A stretch of DNA of 45,951 nt, from positions 1-45,951 of the forward strand of contig NZ_BAAAHE010000055.1 in NCBI RefSeq assembly GCF_039525035.1. The letters are read 5' to 3'. The stretch is from Sporichthya brevicatena. Its GTDB lineage: Bacteria > Actinomycetota > Actinomycetes > Sporichthyales > Sporichthyaceae. The translations under genes were made by a program, and so were the position numbers. Under the pieces are notes generated by a model that saw nothing but the letters and a program-made list of their open reading frames with translations, did no database searches and was not told where the DNA came from. This document shows, piece after piece, positions 16,119 to 24,349 of this stretch; positions within the stretch are counted from its first letter, which is position 1; each line of letters starts with the position of its first letter.

Positions 16119-17999
16119 ATGCGGCTGACGGTGGCCCAGGCGCTGGTGCGGTTCCTCGCGGTCCAGTACTCCGAGCGGGACGGGACGCGGCAGCGGCTCA
16201 TCCCCGGCTGCTTCGGGATCTTCGGCCACGGGAACGTCGCGGGCGTCGGCCAGGCGCTGCTGGAGAACGCGACCGAGGCACCGAAGGTCGGGGACCCGGT
16301 GCTGCCGTACTACCTCGCGCGCAACGAGCAGGCGATGGTCCACGCGGCGTGCGGGTACGCCCGCATGCGCGATCGGTTGCAGACGCTCGCGTGCACGACG
16401 AGCATCGGGCCGGGCGCGACGAACATGGTCACCGGCGCCGCGCTCGCGACGATCAACCGGCTGCCGGTCCTGCTGCTGCCCGGCGACGTCTTCGCCACCC
16501 GCGCGGCCGGCGCGGTGCTGCAGGAGCTCGAGCTGCCCGGCGAGCCCGGGACGACCGTCAACGACGCCTTCCGCCCGGTGAGCCGGTTCTTCGCGCGCAT
16601 CGAACGTCCGGAGCAGCTGCCACCGGCGCTGCTCGGTGCGATGCGGACGCTGACCGACCCGGCCGAGACCGGGGCCGTGACGCTCGCGCTGCCGCAGGAC
16701 GTCCAGGCCGAGGCCTACGACTGGCCCGACGAACTGTTCGCCGAGCGCACCTGGCTCGTCGCGCGCCCGGCGCCGGACACCACCGCCCTCGCCCGCGCCG
16801 CCGAACTCCTGCGCGGCGCCCGGCGCCCGCTGGTCGTCGCCGGCGGTGGCGTGACCTACTCGGCCGCGGAGTCCGCGTTGCGCTCGTTCGCGGAGGCGAC
16901 GGGGATCCCGGTCGCGGACACCCACGCCGGCAAGGGGACGCTGCCGTTCGACCACGCGCTGAGCGCCGGCCCGCTCGGGGCCACCGGGACGCCGGTCGCG
17001 AACTCGCTCGCGGCCGAGGCGGACGTGGTGCTCGGCGTCGGCACCCGGTGGAGCGACTTCACCACGGGCTCGCGCACGGTCTTCGGTCCGGCGACACGTT
17101 TCGTGAACCTCAACGTCGCGGCGTTCGACTCCGCCAAGCACGGCGCGCTGATGCTGACCGCCGACGCCCGTGCCGGGCTGGAGGCGCTCACCACCGCGCT
17201 CGCCGGCCACCGCGCGCCCGCGGAGTGGACGGCCCGCCTCGACCGCGCCCGCGCCACCTGGACGCCCGTCGCCGACGCCGCGCTCACCGGCGCCGGGGGA
17301 GCCGCTCCGGTCCAGACGGCGGTGCTCGGGGCTGTGAACGAGGCCCTCAACGCGCGCGCGGGGACGATGGTCGCGGCCGCCGGCAGCATGCCCGGACAGC
17401 TGCAGATGCTGTGGCGGGCGCGGACCCCGAAGGGCTACCACGTCGAGTACGGGTACTCCTGCATGGGCTACGAGATCGCCGGTGCCCTCGGGGTGAAGAT
17501 GGCGGCCCCGGAGCGGGACGTTGTCGCCCTCGTCGGTGACGGCTCGTACCTGATGATGAGTCAGGAGATCGTCACCGCCGTCTCGGAGCGCATCCCGCTG
17601 ACGGTCGTCCTCGTCGACAACGCCGGCTTCGGTTCGATCGGCGCGCTCTCGGAGTCGCTCGGCAGCCAGCGGTTCGGCACCTCGTACCGGTACCGGAACC
17701 CGGCGTCCGGTCGACTCGACGGCGACGTGCTGCCCGTCGACCTCGCGACCAACGCCGCGAGCCTCGGCGCCGAGGTGTTCCGCCCGAAGACTCTCGACGA
17801 GTTCCGCGCCGACCTCGACAAGGCCCTCGCCTCGCCCGCGGTCAGCGTCGTCCACGTCCAGGTCGACCCGCTCGCCCCGGCCCCCTCGTCGGGGTGCTGG
17901 TGGGACGTCCCGGTCGCCGAGGTCTCCGCGCTGGAGAGCACCCAGGCCGCCCGCTCCGCCTACGAGGGCGCGAAGAAGGCCCAGCGCCCGCTGCTCTGA
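16119..17999 (+). CDS. iolD: 3D-(3,5/4)-trihydroxycyclohexane-1,2-dione hydrolase IolD
   Basis: Thiamine-diphosphate enzyme of 626 residues that opens the inositol-derived ring to 5-deoxyglucuronate. The N-terminal Y-Y-L-A-R-N-E-Q-A-M carries the Glu that activates the cofactor. The C-terminal G-D-G-S-Y-L-M-M...D-N-A-G-F-G-S-I-G is the Mg/diphosphate-binding motif. The N-terminal A-L-V-R-F-L-A-V-Q segment and F-G-I-F-G-H-G-N-V-A-G-V-G are typical of IolD. Last gene of the iol operon; a large hairpin lies 6 bases after its stop. Confidence 0.93.
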   Translation: MRLTVAQALVRFLAVQYSERDGTRQRLIPGCFGIFGHGNVAGVGQALLENATEAPKVGDPVLPYYLARNEQAMVHAACGYARMRDRLQTLACTTSIGPGATNMVTGAALATINRLPVLLLPGDVFATRAAGAVLQELELPGEPGTTVNDAFRPVSRFFARIERPEQLPPALLGAMRTLTDPAETGAVTLALPQDVQAEAYDWPDELFAERTWLVARPAPDTTALARAAELLRGARRPLVVAGGGVTYSAAESALRSFAEATGIPVADTHAGKGTLPFDHALSAGPLGATGTPVANSLAAEADVVLGVGTRWSDFTTGSRTVFGPATRFVNLNVAAFDSAKHGALMLTADARAGLEALTTALAGHRAPAEWTARLDRARATWTPVADAALTGAGGAAPVQTAVLGAVNEALNARAGTMVAAAGSMPGQLQMLWRARTPKGYHVEYGYSCMGYEIAGALGVKMAAPERDVVALVGDGSYLMMSQEIVTAVSERIPLTVVLVDNAGFGSIGALSESLGSQRFGTSYRYRNPASGRLDGDVLPVDLATNAASLGAEVFRPKTLDEFRADLDKALASPAVSVVHVQVDPLAPAPSSGCWWDVPVAEVSALESTQAARSAYEGAKKAQRPLL

Positions 18000-18005
18000 C
18001 CAGTG

Positions 18006-18057
18006 GGGGTGACACCCTTTTTGGATTCATCTCGGCCTCCAAAAAGGGTGTCACCCC
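18006..18057. repeat. Paired palindrome A with GGGTGACACCC core; probable bidirectional terminator
   Basis: Perfect 20-base inverted repeat: GGGGTGACACCCTTTTTGGA (18006-18025) and its complement (18038-18057), with a 12-base loop. Each arm contains the smaller palindrome GGGTG-A-CACCC. It sits between the convergent iolD and Ig-like operon ends, so it can terminate both. Two relatives lie at 34892-34941 and 44185-44236. Confidence 0.8.
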
Positions 18058-18086
18058 TTGTGGTGTTCGCGGCCGGGCGGGGCGGG

Positions 18087-19529
18087 CTACTGGGTCTTGT
18101 ACAGGGCCGCGGTGAGGGTGGCGGCGAGGGTGCCGTTCGGACGGGTGAGGGTGATCGTCACGTCGTCCTTCCAGTCCGCGTTGCCGGGGTGCATGTACCG
18201 GAAGGTGACGGAGCTGGCGCCGGTCGCGGGGACCGTGTGCGTGAGCGGGTTGCCGGTGCGGCCCTCGACGGTGAAGTCGCCCGTCCCCTGGCCCTTGGTC
18301 TTGACCGCGACGAAGGTGAGCGACCAGCCGGCGCCGGGGTTCGCGGCGGGGTTGCCGTAGGCGTCGGTGAGCGCGATCGTGCCCTCGATACCGCCCTCGT
18401 TGCCGAGCGCGTAGGCCGAGCAGCTCTGCCCGGCACAGTTGACCAGCCCGATGCCCGGGACGACCGAGGAGATCCCCAGCCAGGCCGCAGAGGTCGGCAG
18501 GCCGCCCCCGACGGTGACCGGCAGCGCGGTCGGCGTGGTGATGCCGCCCGTCGTTGCCTTGAGCATGGCGGTCTCCGCCTTCACCAGCGTCAGCGCGACA
18601 CTGGTCGCGACGCCGTTCGTGAACGTCGCGGTCGTCGACGCGGTCGGCGTGGCCCCGTTGGCCGCGGTGCCCGCGCCGGACCAGGTCAGCACACGGCTGC
18701 CGGTGTACCCCGTCGCGAGGTTGCCGTACGCGTCGGTCGCGGTGACCTTGGCGAGCGTGTAGGCGATCCCGGCCTGCGCCGTCGCCGGCCCGGTGAGTGC
18801 GTAGGACGCGGCGCTCGCGGGGTTGACGGTGAAGGACGAGCTCGAGCCCGAGCGACCCTCGCTGACGACGGTCAGCGTGGTCGGTGCGGCGTTGGTCAGC
18901 ACGACCGAGACCGTCGCCTTGCCGCCGGTGAAGGTGGCGGTGACCGGGTAGGTCGGAGCGGTGCCGTTGGGGCTGTCCGCCGCGCCGGTGATCAGCAGGT
19001 TCTTGGTGCCGTTGTAGAGCACGTCCGGGAGGCCGGCGGTCGTGGCGGTCAGCGTCAGCGTCGTGCTGGACCCGGCCGGCGAGGGGGAGACCGCGACGGT
19101 GAGGGCCCGGTCGATCACCGGGACGAAGATGCTCGTCGTCGGCGCGTTCGCGTTCGTGGCGGTCCACGAACCCGCGACGGCGAAGACGCGGTAGGTGTTG
19201 GTGGCGAGGACCGACGGGTCGCTGTCGAGGCAGGTGCCGACGCCGGCGGAGTCCGCCGTGATCGTGCAGACGCCGGTCTTCGCGGTCGGGGACGTGCGGT
19301 CGACGCGGTACGAGGTGGGGACCGGCCCGGACCCGGGCGCGGTCACCGCGATGCGGACGTCGCCGCCGTTGAGGCCGGCCTGGACCGACGGTGAGCCGAT
19401 CATGTCGGCACGCGCGGAACCCTTCACGTCGGAGGAACTGACGGTCCAGAACCCGTACGCCGCCGTCGGCCCGAGGACCGCGGACGCGAGCGCCAGCGGC
19501 ACGAGGTAGCGAGAGCGAGGCATGCTCAT
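18087..19529 (-). CDS. Large secreted Ig-like repeat protein with SipW-type signal region
   Basis: 480 residues, starting at an ATG that overlaps the previous gene's stop (ATGA). A signal peptide ends in A-A-Y-G-F-W-T-V, resembling the [YF]W-T region after SipW/TasA-type leaders. The rest is Thr/Ala/Gly-rich beta-sandwich sequence. Two segments look like Ig-like adhesin repeats (V-T-A-T-D-A-Y-G-N-L-A and I-A-L-T-D-A-Y-G-N-P-A mark equivalent positions). One N-C-A-G-Q-S-C pair and one C-T-I...G-T-C-L pair could form disulfides. No anchor motif or transmembrane tail is visible. Last gene of the four-gene secreted operon; probably a surface or matrix component. Function is inferred only. Confidence 0.7.
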   Translation of the reverse strand: MSMPRSRYLVPLALASAVLGPTAAYGFWTVSSSDVKGSARADMIGSPSVQAGLNGGDVRIAVTAPGSGPVPTSYRVDRTSPTAKTGVCTITADSAGVGTCLDSDPSVLATNTYRVFAVAGSWTATNANAPTTSIFVPVIDRALTVAVSPSPAGSSTTLTLTATTAGLPDVLYNGTKNLLITGAADSPNGTAPTYPVTATFTGGKATVSVVLTNAAPTTLTVVSEGRSGSSSSFTVNPASAASYALTGPATAQAGIAYTLAKVTATDAYGNLATGYTGSRVLTWSGAGTAANGATPTASTTATFTNGVATSVALTLVKAETAMLKATTGGITTPTALPVTVGGGLPTSAAWLGISSVVPGIGLVNCAGQSCSAYALGNEGGIEGTIALTDAYGNPAANPGAGWSLTFVAVKTKGQGTGDFTVEGRTGNPLTHTVPATGASSVTFRYMHPGNADWKDDVTITLTRPNGTLAATLTAALYKTQ

Positions 19530-20020
19530 GAGATCCGTCCGGTCACGGTGACGGGCACCGAGAAGTTCGCACCCTGGCACCCGTTGTCGGCCTGTCCCAT
19601 GGTCACTGCGCCGGGGAGCGGAATCGAAACGCTCGCGCCGGGAGCGACCACGGTCGACAGCCCGGTCCGGGGCACGACGGTGACGGCAGGGTTGGTGCAG
19701 GTGCCGAGCGCGCCGCTGACGCCGATCGGGCCGGCGCCGGCGGTCACCGCTGTGACGGTGATCGGCATCGAGTTCGGGTTGCGCACGGCGACCACGAGCG
19801 TGCCGGTGGACCCCGGGGCGAGCGGCCCCGCGACGTCGGCCGTCGCGGCCACGCCGGTCAGCGGCGACAGGTTGCCCGCGGAGGCGGCGGCGGACCCGGT
19901 TCCGGTGGTCCGCCAGTAGGCCTGCGCGACCCCGGTCGGGAGCGTCACGGCGCCGGCGACGAGCGCGGCGGTCACGGCGACGCGGCGGAGGCGCGCCGTC
20001 GGCGCGGCGTGGCGGCTCAC
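19526..20020 (-). CDS. Secreted two-cysteine Ig-like protein with SipW-type signal region
   Basis: 164 residues from a GTG that overlaps the upstream gene's stop. The leader ends in V-A-Q-A-Y-W-R-T-T-G-T-G-S-A, the same [YF]W pattern as its neighbours. The mature part has an L-A-P-G...V-R-N-P-N-S core, a G-T-C-T segment and a C-terminal D-N-G-C-Q-G-A-N, aligning with equivalent positions in the two preceding genes. One disulfide-stabilised beta-sandwich domain is the likely structure. I know no characterised family member. Cotranscribed and translationally coupled within the operon. Confidence 0.7.
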   Translation of the reverse strand: MSRHAAPTARLRRVAVTAALVAGAVTLPTGVAQAYWRTTGTGSAAASAGNLSPLTGVAATADVAGPLAPGSTGTLVVAVRNPNSMPITVTAVTAGAGPIGVSGALGTCTNPAVTVVPRTGLSTVVAPGASVSIPLPGAVTMGQADNGCQGANFSVPVTVTGRIS

Positions 20021-20823
20021 GAGGCCCGCCCGGTGGCGCCGTAGGTGAAGCGCAGCGCGGCGTTCTTGCAGCCGTCCTGGTTCACCGGGGTGTCGAGCAT
20101 GCGGACCCGCGGCCACTGCCCGGTCGGGACTCCGAGGTCGGACAGGGTGCGCGTGGCGCCGGCGGGCAGCGTCAACGTCGGGCCGGTGTACGGGGTGAGC
20201 GCGAAGTCGGCGACGGTGCACACCAGGCGCCCGGTCGCGTTCGGGGCGGCCGCGATCGCGAGGTCGACGCGGAGCGCCTCGATGTCGAGGTCGGCCGCGT
20301 TGTTGTTCGTCAGCTCGACGTCGATCGGGGCGGAGATGCCGGGGCGGAGCGTTGCCGCCGGGAGGCCGGTCAACGCGAGCGGAAGGCCGCTCGCCGCCGA
20401 GGCGGCGGGGCGCAGCGTCAGGCGGACGGTGGTACCGGCGACGGCGTCCTCCCCGGTGGCGCGGACGACGATGTCGTAGTCGCCGGCCGGGGTGAACTTC
20501 TCGTCGACGGTGACCACCAGCGTGGAGGTGTCGCCGCTCGTGGTGGCCGGCGTGAAGGCCGCCGATGCGAACGGCGGGAGCGCCGCCGCGGTGAAGGTCA
20601 CCGGGCCCGTCTCCGAGCCGCGGACCAGCGTGATGGCGTACTCGGCCGACCGCTCGTCCCCGAGGACGACGGCGCCGGGCTCGACGGCGATCCGCAGCGG
20701 CGGGGTCGCGGCACCGGTCGCCAGGGAGGCGAGGAACGCGAACACGCCCGTGAGGAGCAACGCGAGCAGGCCGAGGAGAACGGCCACGCGGCGCCTGCGC
20801 CGCTCTTCCGTCTGCTCGGTCAT
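20017..20823 (-). CDS. Membrane-anchored two-domain Ig-like protein
   Basis: 268 residues from ATG 20823, preceded by GAGGAG. A charged R-R-R-R-R start leads into one hydrophobic segment (about 12-34), which suggests a membrane anchor or an uncleaved leader with no YW motif. Residues of about 40-140 look like a bacterial Ig-like domain (V-R-G-S-E-T-G-P-V-T-F-T and G-D-Y-D-I-V-V-R-A-T-G). The C-terminal 110 residues resemble the domain of the adjacent genes, with V-C-T-V-A-D-F and N-Q-D-G-C-K-N-A carrying the paired cysteines. Could be the membrane tether of the secreted set; that role is inference. Confidence 0.65.
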   Translation of the reverse strand: MTEQTEERRRRRVAVLLGLLALLLTGVFAFLASLATGAATPPLRIAVEPGAVVLGDERSAEYAITLVRGSETGPVTFTAAALPPFASAAFTPATTSGDTSTLVVTVDEKFTPAGDYDIVVRATGEDAVAGTTVRLTLRPAASAASGLPLALTGLPAATLRPGISAPIDVELTNNNAADLDIEALRVDLAIAAAPNATGRLVCTVADFALTPYTGPTLTLPAGATRTLSDLGVPTGQWPRVRMLDTPVNQDGCKNAALRFTYGATGRAS

Positions 20824-20930
20824 GGCGTTCTCCTCGGTCCCCGTGGTGATCACTTCGGCGGTGTCGGTCCGGACCTGACGTCCGGGCGTGCGTGGGCCGG
20901 CGGAACTCGCTCCGCCGGCCCGGTTCGGTA

Positions 20931-21395
20931 TCAGTTGGAGGCGAAGGCCAGGGTCACCGTCGCGCCCTTGCAGTTGTCCTGGTTCGCGTCGGTGTTCTTG
21001 AGCAGCACGCGGGCGGTGCCGGACTGGCTCTGGCCCGCGGGGATCTGGCCGGCCGCGATGAGGACGTTGTCGACGACGTAGTCCGCGACGGTGCAGGCCG
21101 GGCCGCCGCCGTTGCCGGAGGTCGTGCTCGCCACGTTCGCGGTGACGCCGGTGAGGTACTGGGCGAAGTTCGCGCCGTTGTTCACCTTGAAGTCGACGGT
21201 CTGCGCGACACCGGGGACGAGGCCGGTGACGGTGCCGACCTGCGTGATCGTGAAGGCGGTGTCGGTGCCGGCGGCGCCGGTCGCGGAGCCCTCACCGGAG
21301 GTGGTCCAGTAGGCGTACGCGCCACCCGCACCGGCGATCGCGACAGCAGCGACGGCGACGAGAACAGCGGCCTTCTTCTTGGTGACGATGCGCAT
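20931..21395 (-). CDS. Secreted SipW/TasA-like signal-region protein with two-cysteine domain
   Basis: 154 residues from ATG 21395. A K-K-K leader, a hydrophobic stretch and A-Y-A-Y-W-T-T-S-G-E-G-S-A reproduce the signal region typical of SipW-dependent proteins. The mature domain has a G-L-V-P-G core, A-C-T-V-A-D-Y and a C-terminal N-Q-D-N-C-K-G-A, which recur in the next two genes. First gene of the operon, 107 bp before the next start, with a long upstream region carrying DevR-like boxes. In Firmicutes such leaders occur in amyloid matrix fibre proteins. No SipW peptidase gene is visible here. Confidence 0.7.
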   Translation of the reverse strand: MRIVTKKKAAVLVAVAAVAIAGAGGAYAYWTTSGEGSATGAAGTDTAFTITQVGTVTGLVPGVAQTVDFKVNNGANFAQYLTGVTANVASTTSGNGGGPACTVADYVVDNVLIAAGQIPAGQSQSGTARVLLKNTDANQDNCKGATVTLAFASN

Positions 21396-21494
21396 CTCGG
21401 GAGTCCCCTTTGAGTTGATGTTTCGCAGGTGCTCCCTGCGGGCGCCCGCTCCGTGCGGGCCGACAACAACTTCGACGAAAGGGACCCATCGGGT

Positions 21495-21514
21495 GACGAG
21501 ACCAAAGTCCCGAA
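21495..21514. promoter_or_regulatory. DevR/DosR-like box 1
   Basis: On the minus strand the 20 bases starting TTCGGGACTTTGGTC match the mycobacterial DevR consensus TTSGGGACTWWAGTCCCSAA at 16 positions by eye. It lies 100 bp upstream of the secreted operon's first ATG. No DevR/DevS genes are in the window. Confidence 0.4.
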
Positions 21515-21540
21515 AGCGGACATCCAAAGACACCAAGCCG

Positions 21541-21560
21541 AGCGGGACCTAAGTACGAAC
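21541..21560. promoter_or_regulatory. DevR/DosR-like box 2 near the mmsA promoter
   Basis: AGCGGGACCTAAGTACGAAC matches the same consensus at 13 of 20 positions. It sits where a -35 would be expected for the AATACT -10-like hexamer at 21570-21575 that precedes mmsA. Boxes overlapping the -35 are usual at DevR-activated promoters. Confidence 0.3.
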
Positions 21561-21607
21561 GCGCCCGGCAATACTGGTGATCCACTTCGAACACCCGTGG
21601 AGGCCCG

Positions 21608-23092
21608 GTGCGCGAGATCGGCCATTGGATCGGTGGCGCCCAGACGCCCGGCACGTCGGGCCGCCGCGGCCCGGTGTTCCAGCCGGCGACGGGGGAGGTC
21701 CAGGCCGAGGTCGCCCTCGCGGACCCGGGCGAGGTCGACGCGGCCGTCTCGGCGGCGGTCAAGGCCGCCGACGGCTGGCGTGAGACCTCGCTGGTCGCGC
21801 GGGCCCGCATCCTGTTCGCGTTCCGGGAGCTGCTGCACCGCAATGTCGACGCCGTCGCCGAGGCGATCACCGACGAGCACGGCAAGACCCTGGCGGACGC
21901 GCGCGGTGAGGTGACCCGCGGCCTCGAGGTGGTCGAGTTCGCCTGCGGGATTCCGCACCTGCTCAAGGGCGAGTACTCCGACCAGGTCTCGACCAACGTC
22001 GACGCGTACTCGTTCCGCCAGCCGCTCGGGGTCTGCGCGGGCATCACGCCGTTCAACTTCCCGGCGATGGTCCCCCTGTGGATGCACCCGATCGCGATCG
22101 CGGCCGGCAACACCTTCGTCCTCAAACCCAGCGAGCGGGACCCGTCGGCGTCGATGCTCGTCGCGAAGCTCTACGCCGAGGCGGGTCTGCCGGCGGGCGT
22201 CTTCAACGTGGTGCACGGCGACAAGACCGCCGTGGACGCGCTGCTCGACCACCCGGACGTCGCGGCGGTCTCCTTCGTCGGTTCGACGCCGATCGCGCGC
22301 TACGTGCACGGCCGGGCGAGCGCGGCGGGCAAGCGCGTCCAGGCCCTCGGCGGGGCGAAGAACCACGCTGTCGTCCTGCCCGACGCCGACCTCGACAACG
22401 CCGCCGCCGAACTGACCGCCGCCGGTTACGGGTCGGCCGGCCAGCGCTGCATGGCGATCTCGGTCGTCGTCGCTGTCGGCGACGCGGCCGACGGGCTCGT
22501 CGAGCGCCTCGCGGCTCGGGCGTCCGCGATCGAGGTCGGCCCCGGCCGGGCCGCGACGTCCGAGATGGGCCCGCTGGTGACCGCCGAGGCCGCCGACCGG
22601 GTCCGTGGCTACGTGGAGCGCACCGACGCCCGGGTCGTGGTCGACGGCCGCGCCGTGACCGTTCCGGGGCACGAGAACGGCTTCTGGGTCGGTCCGACCC
22701 TGCTCGACGGCGTCAGCCCGAGCAGCGAGGCCTACGCCGACGAGATCTTCGGCCCGGTCCTCTCCGTCGTCCGGGTGGCGACCTTCGAGGAGGCCGTCGC
22801 GCTGGTCAACGCGAACCCGTACGGCAACGGCGTCGCGATCTTCACCGGCAGCGGGGCGGCCGCCCGGCGGTTCACCCGCGAGGTCTCGGTCGGGATGGTG
22901 GGCGTCAACGTCCCGATCCCGGTGCCGATGGCGTTCTACAGCTTCGGCGGCTGGAAGGACTCGCTGTTCGGCGACACCCACGTGCACGGGGCCGAGGGGG
23001 TCCGGTTCTACACGCGGGCCAAGGCGGTGACGAGCCGGTGGCCGGAGAGTGCCGCGTCGGACGCTGCGTTGCACTTCCCGACCGCGCGTTAG
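21608..23092 (+). CDS. mmsA: CoA-acylating methylmalonate-semialdehyde dehydrogenase (MmsA/IolA)
   Basis: Aldehyde dehydrogenase of 494 residues from GTG 21608, preceded by GGAGG. It oxidises malonate or methylmalonate semialdehyde to acetyl- or propionyl-CoA, the last step of inositol and valine breakdown. N-terminal H-W-I-G-G, P-F-N-F-P-A-M-V-P-L-W-M, F-V-G-S-T and G-S-A-G-Q-R-C-M-A-I-S with the catalytic Cys are diagnostic of this class. It serves the iol pathway but is separated from the iol operon by the convergent secreted-protein operon. Own promoter, with a DevR-like box nearby. Confidence 0.92.
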   Translation: MREIGHWIGGAQTPGTSGRRGPVFQPATGEVQAEVALADPGEVDAAVSAAVKAADGWRETSLVARARILFAFRELLHRNVDAVAEAITDEHGKTLADARGEVTRGLEVVEFACGIPHLLKGEYSDQVSTNVDAYSFRQPLGVCAGITPFNFPAMVPLWMHPIAIAAGNTFVLKPSERDPSASMLVAKLYAEAGLPAGVFNVVHGDKTAVDALLDHPDVAAVSFVGSTPIARYVHGRASAAGKRVQALGGAKNHAVVLPDADLDNAAAELTAAGYGSAGQRCMAISVVVAVGDAADGLVERLAARASAIEVGPGRAATSEMGPLVTAEAADRVRGYVERTDARVVVDGRAVTVPGHENGFWVGPTLLDGVSPSSEAYADEIFGPVLSVVRVATFEEAVALVNANPYGNGVAIFTGSGAAARRFTREVSVGMVGVNVPIPVPMAFYSFGGWKDSLFGDTHVHGAEGVRFYTRAKAVTSRWPESAASDAALHFPTAR

Positions 23093-23160
23093 GCCGATCG
23101 GGGGAGCCGGCTACTGCGTCGGCGGCGAGGGTGGGCACAGGTTAAACATGCGCGAAACCT

Positions 23161-23174
23161 GTACGGGCCCGTAC
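23161..23174. promoter_or_regulatory. 14-bp perfect palindrome upstream of the 101-residue gene
   Basis: GTACGGGCCCGTAC lies 17 bp before the ATG at 23192. A looser inverted pair, AGGTT...AACCT, is found just upstream. Position suggests an operator; the binding protein is unknown. Confidence 0.4.
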
Positions 23175-23191
23175 CGGCTTACCTTTCGAGA

Positions 23192-23497
23192 ATGAACGCC
23201 CCCGCACAGACCCTGGAACACCCGCTCGAACGCACCGGCGACTTCACCTCCACCATCACCCTGGTCGGCCAGGTGATCGCCCTGCAGGGCACCCGGATCG
23301 CCCGGGAGCTGGCCCGTCCCCGTCCGAACCGCGCGGCGATCGCGGAGCTGCAGAGCGCCCGGAGCACGGCGGTCGCCCTGTGCCGGACGCTGGCCAAGGC
23401 CGACGCCGCGACGCTGGACGAGGTCCGGGAGACCTACGCCGCACTCTTCGTGGAGCTGTCGGCCGGCCTGACGCCACTCGGGGGTTCCGGGGCCTGA
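23192..23497 (+). CDS. Hypothetical protein, 101 residues
   Basis: Short, mostly helical and charged protein without a signal peptide or membrane segment. The segment L-A-R-P-R-P-N-R-A-A-I-A-E-L-Q-S-A-R-S-T-A-V-A-L-C-R-T-L-A-K could form two amphipathic helices. I recognise no family. The coding case rests on frame length, GC-rich third positions and a plausible ATG after an AT-richer upstream patch with a perfect palindrome. It is followed 42 bp later by the ROK gene, with which it may be cotranscribed. Confidence 0.55.
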   Translation: MNAPAQTLEHPLERTGDFTSTITLVGQVIALQGTRIARELARPRPNRAAIAELQSARSTAVALCRTLAKADAATLDEVRETYAALFVELSAGLTPLGGSGA

Positions 23498-23539
23498 CCT
23501 GCGAACTCCGCCCGGCCGGGCCGCGTATCGTCTTCCGAC

Positions 23540-24322
23540 GTGGACGATCCGGAGCAGCCCGCCGGGGGACCGGGTGCGCCCGGCGAGCGGACCCTGACCT
23601 TCGACGTCGGCGGGACCGGCCTCAAGAGCACCGTGCTCGACGGCGCGGGTGTCCCGCTCGTCGAGCGGGTGCGCGTGCGCACGCCCTACCCGTGCCCTCC
23701 GGAGCGGCTGATCAGCACGCTGCAGGAGGTCGCCGAGCAGCTGCCCACGTTCGACCGGATCTCGGTCGGCCTGCCCGGGATGATCCGCGGTGGGTGCGTG
23801 CTCGCCACCCCGCACTTCGTCACCGAGGCCGGCCCGTTCACCCCCGTCCGGCCCGATCTGCTCGCGGCCTGGCGCCACTACGACGCGGCCACCGCGATCC
23901 AGAAGGCGTTCGGGTGCCCCGTCCGTGTCGTCAACGACGCCGAGCTCGCCGGGTTCGGGGTCGTGACCGGGCAGGGCTTCGAGGTTCTCCTCGCGCTCGG
24001 GACGGGTCTCGGCGCCGCCCTGTTCGACAACGGCCGGATCCTGCCCAAGCTCGAGCTCTCGCAGGCCCCGTTCCGCCGGGGCGAGACCTACGACCAGCAA
24101 CTCGGCGACCACGCCCGCCGTGCCATCGGCAACCGCTCCTGGACCCGCCGCTTCGACCGCGCGCTGGCTCGCTGGCACGCCGTCCTGTGGTGGGACCGGC
24201 TCTACGTCGGCGGAGGCAACGCCAAGCACCTCGTCGGCGACCTGTCGTTCGAGCACACCCGCGTCGGCAACGAGGCCGGGCTCCGGGGCGGCTTCAAGCT
24301 CTGGCAGCAGAACTGGGACTGA
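23540..24322 (+). CDS. ROK-family sugar kinase-like protein
   Basis: 260 residues from GTG 23540. The phosphate-binding motif L-T-F-D-V-G-G-T-G-L-K-S (about 18-29) and the internal N-D-A-E-L-A-G-F-G and L-G-T-G-L-G-A-A-L-F-D-N-G motifs are those of the ASKHA/ROK superfamily. The D-V-G-G-T-G-L-K pattern resembles polyphosphate/ATP glucokinases. The zinc-binding CxCGxxGC motif of classical ROK proteins is absent, and there is no N-terminal DNA-binding domain, so it is an enzyme rather than a repressor. Substrate not assignable. Convergent with the PBP gene, 27 bp away. Confidence 0.75.
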   Translation: MDDPEQPAGGPGAPGERTLTFDVGGTGLKSTVLDGAGVPLVERVRVRTPYPCPPERLISTLQEVAEQLPTFDRISVGLPGMIRGGCVLATPHFVTEAGPFTPVRPDLLAAWRHYDAATAIQKAFGCPVRVVNDAELAGFGVVTGQGFEVLLALGTGLGAALFDNGRILPKLELSQAPFRRGETYDQQLGDHARRAIGNRSWTRRFDRALARWHAVLWWDRLYVGGGNAKHLVGDLSFEHTRVGNEAGLRGGFKLWQQNWD

Positions 24323-24349
24323 CCGGCCGTACGGCGTTCTGAGGATCCG

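Noticed and set aside
21396..21607. Cyclic-di-GMP or other known riboswitch in the leader of the secreted operon
   Set aside because: No match to a known aptamer core could be found by eye; the GGGAC words fit protein-binding boxes better.
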